A stretch of DNA of 36,505 nt from an uncultured Acidimicrobiales bacterium (GCA_937981915.1 CALJMD010000474.1:1-36505); one strand, 5' to 3'. Shown: positions 19,816 to 29,469, counted from the stretch's first letter. Made by a program: numbers and translations. The notes: generated by a model from the sequence alone, not told the origin.

Positions 19816-21657
19816 ATGAGCGTCGGTCATCTCTTCGACCCCGAGGAGTTCTCAGCGGGGTCCCCAGCCAGTGAGCCCGAGGCTGTCTTACCTGACGGTA
19901 GTCGGGTTGTCACCGTATTACCCGACGTCTCCGGGCTGGACAAAACGTTCGACTACTACTGTCCGCCGAAGTGGGCTGACCAGATCAGCCTCGGATCGAT
20001 GGTCCGGGTGGACTTGCACGGACGCCGAGTTCCTGGCTGGGTGATAGCAGTTGATGCGGTCCCACCGGCGGGAGTGACACTGCGACCGATCTCGCGTCTC
20101 AGTTCGGCTGGTCCGCCCGGTGACATTCTTGACCTTGCCCGGTGGGTGGCCCATCGCTGGAACGGCCCGCTGCGGGCGGTAGTGAAGTCGGCGTCGCCCG
20201 TTCGAGCGGTGCGAAGTCTTCCCCAGGAACGATCGACGGGTGCCGCCATTGCCGTCAGTCCCGGTGCTGCCGATTCGCTGACCGACTTTGCCGGCGACTG
20301 CGTCGCTCACCCCGGGGTGTCAGCAGTGCAGACGTCGCCGACCACCGACCCGCTCCCGTTCATTTTGGCGGCCGTCGCCCTTGGACCGACGCTGGTGATC
20401 GCGGCCGAGGCCGCGGTGGCGGACGGAGTTGTCGCTCGACTCCGCAAGCGTCGGGTTCGTGTTGGGCGCCACCCCTATGACTGGTCCGCTGGTTTGGCCG
20501 GATCTGTCGTGGTTGGTCAGCGTTCCGCCGTTTTTGCTCCGCTGCCCGCCAGGCCCGCCACCATCATTGTGCTGGACAGTCACGCTGAGGCCATGCAGGA
20601 GGAGCGGGTGCCAACTTGGCACGCCGCTCGAGTGGCCATTGAGCGAAGTCGTTTGAACGGCGGTAGATGTGTGCTTCTGAGCCCCATGTCGGCGCTGGTC
20701 GGCGTCGACGTGGATCGGGTGTTGTCGGTGTCGCGTTCGGAGAGTCGCTCCGGTTGGCCAGCCGTTGAACTGCTCGATCGTCGAGATGAGGAGCCCCGGC
20801 TCGCGTCTACCTTGTTGCCTCCCGTTTTGGTTGAGCGGATGCGGAACGCCGATAGGTCCCTTCTGATTCTCAATCGAAAAGGCCGGGCTCGGATGTTGGC
20901 CTGTGCTTCCTGTACCGAGTTGGCAAGATCCGAAGATGGCCGTCACCTGATGGTGGAGCGAGACGGTCGACTCGAATCCGTGGCGACGGGCGAGCAACGG
21001 CCGCTGGTATGTGCATCGTGCGGATCCACGCAGCTCAAGCGGTTGCGCCCCGGCGTGAGCCGAATAGCGGAGGAAACCGGGATCTTGCTCGACCGACCGG
21101 CAGTTGAGCTGACCGCTGACAGCGAGTTCAACGGCTTCGACTCCGAGCGCCCGGCGGTAGTCGTCGGAACTGAAGCCGCCCTGCATCGTCTTGACGTTCG
21201 CCCCGACTTGGTCGCCTTCCTAGATATGGACCAAGAGCTCTACGGGCCTCGGTTCCGGGCTGGGGAACAGGCCATGACCCTGTTGGTGCGGGCCGCCCGT
21301 CTGCTGAACGGACGTTCATCAGACAGTCGAATTGTGGTGTCGACTCGGGCTCCCGATCATCCTGTTTTGATGGCGGCGCAGTCGGCTGACATGACTTCCT
21401 TCGTCTCCGCCGAGCTTGAAACCCGACGGATGCTCGGATTGCCACCGTTTACGGCGATGGCGGAGTTGTCCGGCGCCAGCGCCGAAGAAATGGCCGACCG
21501 ACTCATGGGAGTCGAAGATATTTCAGTTGTCGGGCCCCGCCCCGATGGCCGTTTCTTGGCCACGGCCCATGATCACGATGTGCTTAGCGAGGCGTTGACG
21601 GACGCACGAAGGTCGGGCGAGCGGGTTCGCGTTGTCGTCGACCCCGCCAGGGCCTAA
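19816..21657 (+). CDS. priA: PriA-like primosomal protein N', apparently without intact helicase motifs
   Basis: VVTVLPDVSGLDKTFDYYCPPKWADQISLGSMVRVDLHGRRVPGWV N-terminal PriA domain; CASC...CASC; no GxxGxGKT; LDSH where DEEH expected. Confidence 0.8.
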   Translation: MSVGHLFDPEEFSAGSPASEPEAVLPDGSRVVTVLPDVSGLDKTFDYYCPPKWADQISLGSMVRVDLHGRRVPGWVIAVDAVPPAGVTLRPISRLSSAGPPGDILDLARWVAHRWNGPLRAVVKSASPVRAVRSLPQERSTGAAIAVSPGAADSLTDFAGDCVAHPGVSAVQTSPTTDPLPFILAAVALGPTLVIAAEAAVADGVVARLRKRRVRVGRHPYDWSAGLAGSVVVGQRSAVFAPLPARPATIIVLDSHAEAMQEERVPTWHAARVAIERSRLNGGRCVLLSPMSALVGVDVDRVLSVSRSESRSGWPAVELLDRRDEEPRLASTLLPPVLVERMRNADRSLLILNRKGRARMLACASCTELARSEDGRHLMVERDGRLESVATGEQRPLVCASCGSTQLKRLRPGVSRIAEETGILLDRPAVELTADSEFNGFDSERPAVVVGTEAALHRLDVRPDLVAFLDMDQELYGPRFRAGEQAMTLLVRAARLLNGRSSDSRIVVSTRAPDHPVLMAAQSADMTSFVSAELETRRMLGLPPFTAMAELSGASAEEMADRLMGVEDISVVGPRPDGRFLATAHDHDVLSEALTDARRSGERVRVVVDPARA

Positions 21658-21658
21658 G

Positions 21659-21676
21659 ACAGCGGGTCAACGCTGT
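21659..21676. terminator. Short dyad between convergent priA and trmH-like genes
   Basis: ACAGCG-GGTCAA-CGCTGT perfect 6 bp inverted repeat; no T-tract. Confidence 0.25.
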
Positions 21677-22206
21677 TGATCGGCCTGTTGGCGCAGTGTC
21701 TCGTACAGCGCCGCGGTAACGGAATGGGCGACGTTCAGCGATCCGATCTTCCCCAGCTGCGGCAGGTAGGCGATGTGATCGACCGCGGCCAGCGTGTCTC
21801 GATGGACTCCCCGTTCTTCGTGACCGACGACGAGGCACACCCGTGCCGGTAGAGCGACTTCGAACAGGGGAACGGCGGATTCTGTCAGCTCTAACGCCAC
21901 CGTGAGGCGCCCATCAGCCTGTGCGGCACGCACTGCGGATGGGCCGGAGTCGGCCTCCGAGCGGGAGACGAGGCGCTGGCTCCCAAGGGCAGTCTTTGCG
22001 ACCTTCGGATGCTCTGGCTCCACCGAAGGTGGAACGCATACCAGGCTCGTCACTTTGTAGGCAGCGGCGCTTCGATAGATGGCACCGAGATTGTAGGGGT
22101 TCTGTACGCCGTCGAGGATGAGTGAGATATCGACGTCGATCGACCGACGCCAATCCCGATGCAGCCGTTTCAGCTCGGTGGGCGATAGCGGTGAGCTGTC
22201 AGTCAT
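21667..22206 (-). CDS. TrmH/SpoU-family RNA methyltransferase
   Basis: ILDGVQNPYNLGAIYRSAAAY, CLVVGHEERGV, AYLPQLGKIGSLNVAHSVTAALYE SPOUT motifs. Confidence 0.88.
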   Translation of the reverse strand: MTDSSPLSPTELKRLHRDWRRSIDVDISLILDGVQNPYNLGAIYRSAAAYKVTSLVCVPPSVEPEHPKVAKTALGSQRLVSRSEADSGPSAVRAAQADGRLTVALELTESAVPLFEVALPARVCLVVGHEERGVHRDTLAAVDHIAYLPQLGKIGSLNVAHSVTAALYETLRQQADQQR

Positions 22207-22846
22207 CGGTGACCTGCTGAATGCGCGGGTCGACGTCGAACAGTCGATAGGCGGCTCGTGACTGTCGCCGTGCCGTTGCCCATCCTTGATTGATCATCCA
22301 CCGCTGCAAGCTATCGGCCCCCAGATGTTTCTGGACGACCAGGTGGGCCGATCCATGCTCGCTTAGCCGGTCGAGCCACTCGGTGAGTAGACCGTGTAGC
22401 GCGGGCTTGCCGATGCGAATCGGGGGATTGGACCAGATTCGATCCACCCGCTGTCCGTCCGGCCACTCATCGGGGGAGATGACCCGAACGTTGGTAAGGC
22501 CCGCTGTTTCACTGTTGACTCGGCACAGCTCGCGGGCCCGGCTGTTTGGCTCTACCGCCCATACGGTGGCTTGAGGATTTCGGTGGGCCAGTACGACACT
22601 AATTGGACCGTAGCCGGCACCGACGTCGACAAGGTGCTCGTCACAATCGCGGGCTGGCGGCCCTTCGCTCAGCAGCAGTTTGGTTCCCGGGTCGATCCGA
22701 TCACGAGCGAACACGCCGCGGTCGGTGGCGAATCGGCCGCTGAAGTCTTCGAGGTGTAGATCCACCGATCGCCGGTCTGACACCGATGAGGGATCTTCAG
22801 AAAAGTAGTGGCCTGCAGCACCTGCTGGCGGCCGTTCGCCGGTCAT
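22199..22846 (-). CDS. Class I SAM-dependent methyltransferase (RsmC-like)
   Basis: LVDVGAGYGPISVVLAHRNPQATVWAVEPNSRARELCRVN, RIWSNPPIRIGKPALHGLL; start assigned to internal ATG at 22846. Confidence 0.8.
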   Translation of the reverse strand: MTGERPPAGAAGHYFSEDPSSVSDRRSVDLHLEDFSGRFATDRGVFARDRIDPGTKLLLSEGPPARDCDEHLVDVGAGYGPISVVLAHRNPQATVWAVEPNSRARELCRVNSETAGLTNVRVISPDEWPDGQRVDRIWSNPPIRIGKPALHGLLTEWLDRLSEHGSAHLVVQKHLGADSLQRWMINQGWATARRQSRAAYRLFDVDPRIQQVTDD

Positions 22847-22920
22847 GAATCGCAACGGTAGCCGATGCCGGTTGTGTTGCCGTCGTCTTCGGTCGCCTGG
22901 CACCTGGCTAGGCTGAGCGA

Positions 22921-23472
22921 GTGTCGAGCCCGCACCAAGTTCGTGTCTATGGAGATCCCGCTCTCCGCCAGGTCGCCACTGAGGTGGAAGCAATAGACGG
23001 TCGTCTCGCCCAGCTGTCTCAGCGAATGCTGTCGGTGATGTACGCCGAACCGGGAATTGGGTTGGCTGCCACTCAGATTGGGGAATCCGACCGCCTGTTT
23101 GTGTATGACGTCGGCTTGGGTCCTAACGCCATCGTGAACCCTGTGATCGCCGACAGCGGTGGTGACTGGCTGTACTCCGAGGGGTGCCTTTCGCTTCCTG
23201 GTTTGTTTTGGGACGTCGTACGGCCCAAAGAGGTCCTGGTAACTGGCTGGGATCTGAACGAACGCGAAGTTGAGATTGAGGCCGATGAGCTTCTCGCTCG
23301 ACTTTTCCAACACGAAATCGACCATCTCGACGGCGTACTGTTGATCGATCACCTGGAGACCGCTGAGAGGCAGCAAGCCTTGGATCTCTATGAATCGTTG
23401 TCCGCCGGGTTGCCGTCGACCAACCAAGAGGCGACGGATTCAGATCAGCCGGAGCGAGACGCCGATGAGTGA
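22921..23472 (+). CDS. def: Peptide deformylase
   Basis: GIGLAATQIGESDRLFVYD, EGCLSLPG, HEIDHLDGVLLID; GTG start. Confidence 0.95.
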   Translation: MSSPHQVRVYGDPALRQVATEVEAIDGRLAQLSQRMLSVMYAEPGIGLAATQIGESDRLFVYDVGLGPNAIVNPVIADSGGDWLYSEGCLSLPGLFWDVVRPKEVLVTGWDLNEREVEIEADELLARLFQHEIDHLDGVLLIDHLETAERQQALDLYESLSAGLPSTNQEATDSDQPERDADE

Positions 23473-24427
23473 ATCCGACGAGCGTCTCGCCCTACCCCCG
23501 GAAGAGGTGCGACGCATAGCCTTTCTCGGTACGCCCGAGGCGGCGGTGCCGTCACTGCGGGCATTGGTCGACGCCGGCTACGAGGTCGCCCTGGTGGTGT
23601 CCCAACCTGATCGGCGACGAGGCAGAGGTGGTCGTCGTACCCCATCGCCGGTGAAGCAGGCAGCGCTCGATCTCGGTCTCGACGCCACCGACGATCTGAG
23701 CGAGCTCGACCGGGTCGACCCGATCGAGCTGGGCATCGTTGTGGCCTACGGGCGGATCATTCCCTCCGCCGTTCTGCAGCGAATCCCAATGGTCAACGTG
23801 CACTTTTCACTGCTTCCACGTTGGCGGGGAGCGGCCCCGGTGGAACGGGCAATTCTTGCCGGCGATCACGAGACCGGAGTCAGCATCATGGCGCTGGCTG
23901 AAGGCCTTGACACCGGTGACGTCTACGAGACCGAGGCATTGAAGATCGACGATGACGTCAGCTCGGTGGAGCTCACATCGCAGCTGGCCGACGCCGGGGC
24001 TCAGCTGTTGGTCAACACACTGGAGCGAGGCCTGCGTCGCCCCGACGGAACCCTTTGGGCCGAGCCACAGAACGGTGACGTGACGTACGCGGCAAAGCTT
24101 GAGCGGTCGGAAAACAGGTTGAGCTTCGATATGGCGGCGGTAGACGTTCAGCGCAGGGTCCGGATCGGGCGGGCTTGGACGTGGTTTCGTCAAACCCGCC
24201 TCGGTGTCGAGCGGACTGTGGCCCGAACCGCGACAGTTGAGTCAGCGACGCCGGGAACGATCGTTGAGGTGTCGCCGCAGGCGGTCTCGGTAGCGACCTC
24301 CGATGGGATCATCGATCTAACTGAGGTCAAGCCCGAGGGGCGACGTGCTCAGAAGGTAGGGGACTGGGTCAACGGAGCTCGAATCGAGCCCGGCGAACGA
24401 CTTGGCATTGATCCGAGCACCGAATAG
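23465..24427 (+). CDS. fmt: Methionyl-tRNA formyltransferase
   Basis: RIAFLGTPEAAVPSLRALVDAGYEVALVVSQPDRRRGRGG, NVHFSLLPRWRGAAPVERAILAGDHETGVSIM; overlaps def stop. Confidence 0.96.
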   Translation: MSESDERLALPPEEVRRIAFLGTPEAAVPSLRALVDAGYEVALVVSQPDRRRGRGGRRTPSPVKQAALDLGLDATDDLSELDRVDPIELGIVVAYGRIIPSAVLQRIPMVNVHFSLLPRWRGAAPVERAILAGDHETGVSIMALAEGLDTGDVYETEALKIDDDVSSVELTSQLADAGAQLLVNTLERGLRRPDGTLWAEPQNGDVTYAAKLERSENRLSFDMAAVDVQRRVRIGRAWTWFRQTRLGVERTVARTATVESATPGTIVEVSPQAVSVATSDGIIDLTEVKPEGRRAQKVGDWVNGARIEPGERLGIDPSTE

Positions 24428-24454
24428 TCGCTCGGGCACTAGCTTGGGACACCT

Positions 24455-25639
24455 ATGAGTTCATCAAGTCCCAAGGCCGAGTCCGATCGGCCGCCCTCGG
24501 GCGATCGTCTACCGGAGGGCGCTGCCAGTAGGCGGTTGGCGATCGACGCTTTGCATCGAATCGATACGTCAGGGGCCTACGCCAATCTTCTGCTACCGAA
24601 GATGTTGGACTCATGTGACCTGTCCGAAGCCGACCGGCGGTTTGTCACCGAGCTGGTGTACGGCACGACCAGAATGCAACGGGCCTGCGACTACCTTTTC
24701 GAGCGTTACCTGCTGAGCGCGGTGGAACCGGAGGTGCAGGCGGCACTTCGCGTCGGGACGTATCAACTGTGCTATTTGCGAACGCCGCCGCACGCCGCGG
24801 TGTCGGCCACCGTCGACGCCATCGGCGGCAAGGCGCGGTCATTGGTGAATGCGGTACTGCGCAAGGTTGCTGATGGTCCAGTGAGGTTCCCCGACGACGC
24901 CACTCGTTTGAGCTACCCGGATTGGATTGTCGAACACATGGACGACTACCTCGGGCAAGATGTGGCTCGGGCCTCGCTGGAAGCGATGAATCGACCGGCC
25001 TCGGTAACCGTACGCGACGATGGCTACGTCCAAGACGCTGCATCCCAGGCTGTAGTGGCTGCTATGGGTGCTCGCGAAGGTGAGGTCATCGTCGACCTCT
25101 GTGCAGCCCCGGGGGGCAAAGCGACAGCATTGGCGGCGACCGGAGCCCAGGTCATCGCCGCTGATCGTCGCTCCAGTCGTGTGCGCCTCATCGACTCCAA
25201 TGCAACCATGCTGGGCTGTGAGCTGCCCATGATGGTGGCCGACGGTCGCCAACCGGCCCTTCGGCCGGGCTCGATCGACCAGGTCCTCGTTGATGCTCCG
25301 TGTTCAGGGCTGGGGAGTCTTCGCAGAAGAGCGGACGCCCGCTGGCGGATCGAACCCGAGGCACCAGGCCGACTAAAGGAATTGCAAGTTGAACTGGTTC
25401 TCAGTGCCGCTGAGCTTCTGTGCCCTGGCGGGGTGCTGACCTACAGCGTGTGCACCTTGGGCAACGAAGAAGGTACACAGGTCATCGAGGCGGTGCGACA
25501 GCGCCGCTCTGACCTGGAACTTGTTGCCGTTGCTGCAGATGCCTCGTCTCATGATTGGCAAGACGGTGGATTGGTGTCCTACCTGCCTCCGACCGAGACC
25601 GACGGGATGATGATTGCCAGACTGGCACGCTCAACCTGA
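24455..25639 (+). CDS. rsmB: 16S rRNA m5C methyltransferase RsmB (NusB-like domain plus methyltransferase)
   Basis: RFVTELVYGTTRMQRACDYLFE, VIVDLCAAPGGKATALAA, VDAPCSGLGSLRRRADARWR, LTYSVCTLGNEE. Confidence 0.95.
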   Translation: MSSSSPKAESDRPPSGDRLPEGAASRRLAIDALHRIDTSGAYANLLLPKMLDSCDLSEADRRFVTELVYGTTRMQRACDYLFERYLLSAVEPEVQAALRVGTYQLCYLRTPPHAAVSATVDAIGGKARSLVNAVLRKVADGPVRFPDDATRLSYPDWIVEHMDDYLGQDVARASLEAMNRPASVTVRDDGYVQDAASQAVVAAMGAREGEVIVDLCAAPGGKATALAATGAQVIAADRRSSRVRLIDSNATMLGCELPMMVADGRQPALRPGSIDQVLVDAPCSGLGSLRRRADARWRIEPEAPGRLKELQVELVLSAAELLCPGGVLTYSVCTLGNEEGTQVIEAVRQRRSDLELVAVAADASSHDWQDGGLVSYLPPTETDGMMIARLARST

Positions 25640-25673
25640 CCCGCCGACTGCGCCGTCGACCGTAGATCTGTGG

Positions 25674-26963
25674 CTAGATGCGATGCTTGCGGTGCAGGAA
25701 CAGTCCGGATCGGACCTTGGGCACGAAGTAGGTTGACTTCGGAGGCATGACAAGACCATTGTCGGACGCAGCCATAAGTTCGTCCATGGTGACCGGCCGA
25801 GTGACGATGGCTGCTTCTCCCGGCCGAATGAGGTTCCCGGCGTCGGAGTCGGAGCCGTCGACGCTGGATGTTCCGGCCCGGTGGTAGAGCCGGTCGCCAG
25901 GCCTTGTTTCATCAATCTTCAGGACTGGTTCGAAAATCTGCTGTTGCACCCTGACCGGGTCGAGATTGGCCAAGATCGCCGACGGTCCGACGACCGAATC
26001 GTCCAGCGGAAGATCCATGAGGTACCAACACAGCTGACCATCAGCGTCGCGGACCCCGATAGGAACCTCCGACGGTTGTCTGCCGTTGACATCGGTTGCA
26101 GAAACGGCACGGCAGAGAGTCAACAACTCGTCGTGTAACTGTTCGTTTCGATCAAGGGGAAGAATCCGATGGAAGGCCTCGTTTCGAAGTTCCTCGATCG
26201 GAAACACGACGCTGAGCATCCAGTCGATCCCGGGTGACGGTTCCGGATTCGAACCCGGTGTCTCATCGCCGTCCGACAGCCCGCCGTAGTCCAGACGAGA
26301 TGCTCGGTGAACCGATGCGGCTGCCGCCCGGTGATGCCCATCGATGAGATAGAGAGGTTCGTCGTCGAGCGAGATTTCGAGTTGGCGAGCTGCGTCCGGA
26401 TCGTCGATCCTCCAGACCTGCTGGCGTAGCCCGTCCGGCGATACGAAATCAAGCTCCGCCTCGCCCGATGTGAGCTTCTTCAACGCGTCGGCTAGACCGG
26501 TTTGAGGTCGGGCAGCCATCGCGATCGGACTTGACTGTGCCCCCACTACATCGAGGTGGTTGGCCAGGTGGATTGCCCTGTCCTGCTTGGTGCGCTCATG
26601 AATTCGAATCTGGCCGTTGTCGTAGGCTGACACGGCAACTCCGCACACCAGACCGGTTTGGCTGTGATCGCCCAGAGTTAGCCGGTAAACGAAATACCCC
26701 GTTTGATCGGCGAGGTTGAAGACACCGCGATTCAAAAGTGCATCGAGTGAACGGCGACCGGCCGCCAGCAGCTCCGCTGGTGACATCGAGTGGTCGGGCG
26801 ACACATCTTCCGGTGCTCGGGTCACGCCCAAATAGGACAACGGGAACTTCTCAAGGTGCTGCAGGCGATCAGCCGGTGACAGGGCGTCGTGAGGCGGCGA
26901 TGGAACCTCCGACGTCCAAGCGTCACCGATGAGGTCGAGGGAAAGAGGGGAGATCGGTTGCAA
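25674..26963 (-). CDS. DUF1015 family protein
   Basis: VTRAPEDVSPDHS, YFVYRLT, LYLIDGHHRAAAASVHRAS, MLSVVFPIEELRNEAFHRIL, YHRAG; 8 nt downstream of serC. TTG start uncertain. Confidence 0.85.
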   Translation of the reverse strand: MQPISPLSLDLIGDAWTSEVPSPPHDALSPADRLQHLEKFPLSYLGVTRAPEDVSPDHSMSPAELLAAGRRSLDALLNRGVFNLADQTGYFVYRLTLGDHSQTGLVCGVAVSAYDNGQIRIHERTKQDRAIHLANHLDVVGAQSSPIAMAARPQTGLADALKKLTSGEAELDFVSPDGLRQQVWRIDDPDAARQLEISLDDEPLYLIDGHHRAAAASVHRASRLDYGGLSDGDETPGSNPEPSPGIDWMLSVVFPIEELRNEAFHRILPLDRNEQLHDELLTLCRAVSATDVNGRQPSEVPIGVRDADGQLCWYLMDLPLDDSVVGPSAILANLDPVRVQQQIFEPVLKIDETRPGDRLYHRAGTSSVDGSDSDAGNLIRPGEAAIVTRPVTMDELMAASDNGLVMPPKSTYFVPKVRSGLFLHRKHRI

Positions 26964-26971
26964 CGCCGTAC

Positions 26972-28066
26972 CTATCCGTGATTCGAAGCGAAGTCGGCCA
27001 TGAAGCTGGTCAGCGCCTCGACGCTTGCGTCGGGCAGCGCGTTGTAGATGCTGGCTCGAATACCGCCAACCGATCGATGGCCCTTGAGGTTCACCATGTC
27101 ATGGGTGGCTGCCTCGGCGATGAAGGTCGATTCGAGCTCTTCGTTTGGTAGACGGAACACGATGTTCATTCTGGATCGGCTCGCTTCGTCGACCGGACTG
27201 CGATAGAAGCCTCCTGATTGATCGATCGCCTGGTAAAGGGCGTCGGAGCGTCGCTGCGAGCGGCTCTCCATTGCGTCCAGGCCTCCGTTGTCCTTGATCC
27301 ACTTCAGCATTTTGTTGGTGCCCCAAATCGTGAACATGGGAGGAGTGTTGGCCAAGCTGTCACCCTTGTGGTGGGTGGCGTAGCTTAAATAGCCCGGGGT
27401 GTTGTCGGGGATGGCGTCGAACAGCTCGGTTCGGGCGAACACGACCGACATCCCGGCTGGACCGAGATTCTTTTGCGCTCCGCCATACACGACGGCAAAC
27501 CGATCCCAGGGAATCGGACGGCTCAGGTAGTCCGATGACATGTCGGCCAGCATCGGAACGCCGGGGTCAGCGAAATCGGCCATGCGGATACCGCCGATGG
27601 TTTCATTGGATGTCACGTGAAGGAACGAAGCCCCGTGACCCATGTCCAGTTCGTCCAGCGACGGCATTCGGGCATAGCTGTCTGCTCCGCCATCCCATGC
27701 GGAGTAGCCGACTCCAAGCTTTTCTGCGTCGGCGAGCGCCTTCTTGCCCCAGGTGCCGCTCACCACGTAGCCGGCTGTCCGCTGGGCGGACAGCACGTTC
27801 ATGGGAAGCATGGCGAACTGCAGCGAGGCGCCGCCTTGGATGAACATGATGCTGAAGTCATCGGGAACTGCGGTGAGTTCTCGAAGCAGATCCAACGTCT
27901 CGTGGTGGACCTGGTCATAGGACGCTGAGCGGTGACTCATCTCGATGAGCGACATGCCGGACTTGTCGAAATCCGGTAGCTCGTCGGCCAGTTCGGACAG
28001 CACGTCGTCCGGTAGTACGCAAGGCCCTGCGCAGAAGTTGTGGACTCGATTTGAGACTGTGGTCAT
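26972..28066 (-). CDS. serC: Phosphoserine aminotransferase
   Basis: NFCAGPCVLPDDVLSE, SLIEMSHRSASYDQVHHE, GGASLQFAMLPMN, YGGAQKNLGPAGMSVVFAR, HRSVGGIRASIYNALP; ATG 28066 with upstream GGAG. Confidence 0.95.
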   Translation of the reverse strand: MTTVSNRVHNFCAGPCVLPDDVLSELADELPDFDKSGMSLIEMSHRSASYDQVHHETLDLLRELTAVPDDFSIMFIQGGASLQFAMLPMNVLSAQRTAGYVVSGTWGKKALADAEKLGVGYSAWDGGADSYARMPSLDELDMGHGASFLHVTSNETIGGIRMADFADPGVPMLADMSSDYLSRPIPWDRFAVVYGGAQKNLGPAGMSVVFARTELFDAIPDNTPGYLSYATHHKGDSLANTPPMFTIWGTNKMLKWIKDNGGLDAMESRSQRRSDALYQAIDQSGGFYRSPVDEASRSRMNIVFRLPNEELESTFIAEAATHDMVNLKGHRSVGGIRASIYNALPDASVEALTSFMADFASNHG

Positions 28067-28165
28067 TGAAGGTGACTCCAAAGTGATGTGAGGATGGACC
28101 GAAACGGGGGCAACCGAAAGCGATGGACTGATGAACGTCGCCTGTGTGTCGGCTGCCGATTGGTG

Positions 28166-29368
28166 TTAGGCGTCGAGGTTGACGCTCAACACCTCTTCAA
28201 CAGCGCATAGTTCGGCGACCGCTACGTCGGTCACGGGCTGCGAGACGTTGATGTTGGCGACCGCGGCTTGGCCGCCTACGAACACCTGGTTTTCCATTTG
28301 CTGAACGTTCAGGTCGTGACTGCGCAAGATGGCGAAGACTTCGGCCAGTACGCCGACCCGGTCGAGGTGACGAATGGACAGCTGACATCCGCCCTCGGCT
28401 TCGAGGCGCAGGTTGACGCAGTTGACGGGTTGTCCGCCGGCATAGGCCGAGATGACCTCGACCGCTCCCGAGGCGACCGAGCGTTGGGCCTGAGCGGTTG
28501 ATGCTCCGATGTGATGGGTTCCGACAACTGCGGGGTGTTTGGCCAAGATCGAGTCGAACTCGCCCTGGGAGGAGCCTGGTTCATCGGGCCACACATCCAG
28601 TCCTGCTCGAATCTTGCCTGCATCCAGAGCGGCCAACAAAGCTTCGGCGTCGACGATGTCACCTCGAGAGGTGTTCAGCAGTATCGACCCGGTGCGCATC
28701 TTGGCCAGAAAGTCAGCGTCAACCATGCCGATCGTTCCTGCTGCCTTGGGCACGTGTAGCGACACGACGTCTGACGACGCCAAGAGCTCATCGAGGCTGT
28801 CAACGAGGCGAACCCCGACACTACGGATGGCACTGAGAGCCTGGCTTGATCGGTCTGTCTTTCGAACTGCGGCCACAGACAGTCCGAACGCTTTAGCTCG
28901 TTCGGCGGTGGCGAGACCGATGTCGCCCAGTCCGATAATGCCGAGCTGCTTGCCGTGGAGACCGTCGGACTTCGTGTAGGTCTTCTTGTCCCATCGACCG
29001 GCCCGCAGATCCGCTGTGTTGTCCGGAATCCTACGGTCGATGGACAGCAACAGACCCATGGTGAGCTCAGCCACGGCAATGGCGTTACGTCCAGGAACGT
29101 TGCAAACGTAGATGCCCCGCTGGGACGCGGCGGCTAGATCGATGTTGTCGGTTCCGGCTCCGGCCCGGACGATCAGCGACAGCTGATCGGCGGCGTCAAA
29201 CGCCGCTTCGAGCACCTTGGTGCTGCGGACCACTAGAACCTCGGCTCCAGCTATTGCCTCTGGGAGTGTGTCCGCTGTTAGATCAGGACGTGACACACAC
29301 TCGTGGCCGTCGGCCGATAGTGCTTGGATCGCCGACTCGTCGAGGCTGTCGGCAAGGAGAATACGCAT
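28166..29368 (-). CDS. serA: D-3-phosphoglycerate dehydrogenase, short form with C-terminal ACT-like domain
   Basis: VRAGAGTDNIDLAAASQRGIYVCNVPGRNAIAVAELTMGLLL, LGIIGLGDIGLATAERAKAFG, LNTSRGDIVDAEAL, GTHHIGASTAQAQ; about 400 aa. Confidence 0.93.
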   Translation of the reverse strand: MRILLADSLDESAIQALSADGHECVSRPDLTADTLPEAIAGAEVLVVRSTKVLEAAFDAADQLSLIVRAGAGTDNIDLAAASQRGIYVCNVPGRNAIAVAELTMGLLLSIDRRIPDNTADLRAGRWDKKTYTKSDGLHGKQLGIIGLGDIGLATAERAKAFGLSVAAVRKTDRSSQALSAIRSVGVRLVDSLDELLASSDVVSLHVPKAAGTIGMVDADFLAKMRTGSILLNTSRGDIVDAEALLAALDAGKIRAGLDVWPDEPGSSQGEFDSILAKHPAVVGTHHIGASTAQAQRSVASGAVEVISAYAGGQPVNCVNLRLEAEGGCQLSIRHLDRVGVLAEVFAILRSHDLNVQQMENQVFVGGQAAVANINVSQPVTDVAVAELCAVEEVLSVNLDA

Positions 29369-29440
29369 GTTTTGGCTCCGTTGGTAAGCTCGGCGCCGGC
29401 GGGGTGCGGGCGGCGAGGTAGAACGGTGTTGCGGGATCGA

Positions 29441-29469
29441 AGTGTAGGCCGCAGTCTGCCCTCGGTCAA
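29441..29469 (-). promoter_or_regulatory. Sigma70-like promoter for serA
   Basis: On minus strand TTGACC(29469-29464), 17 nt spacer, TACACT(29446-29441), about 72 nt upstream of serA ATG. Confidence 0.6.

Noticed and set aside
20320-21186. 288-aa minus-strand ORF opposite priA
   Set aside because: Antisense frame shadow of a high-GC gene; Arg/Gln/Gly-rich translation without motifs, no SD.
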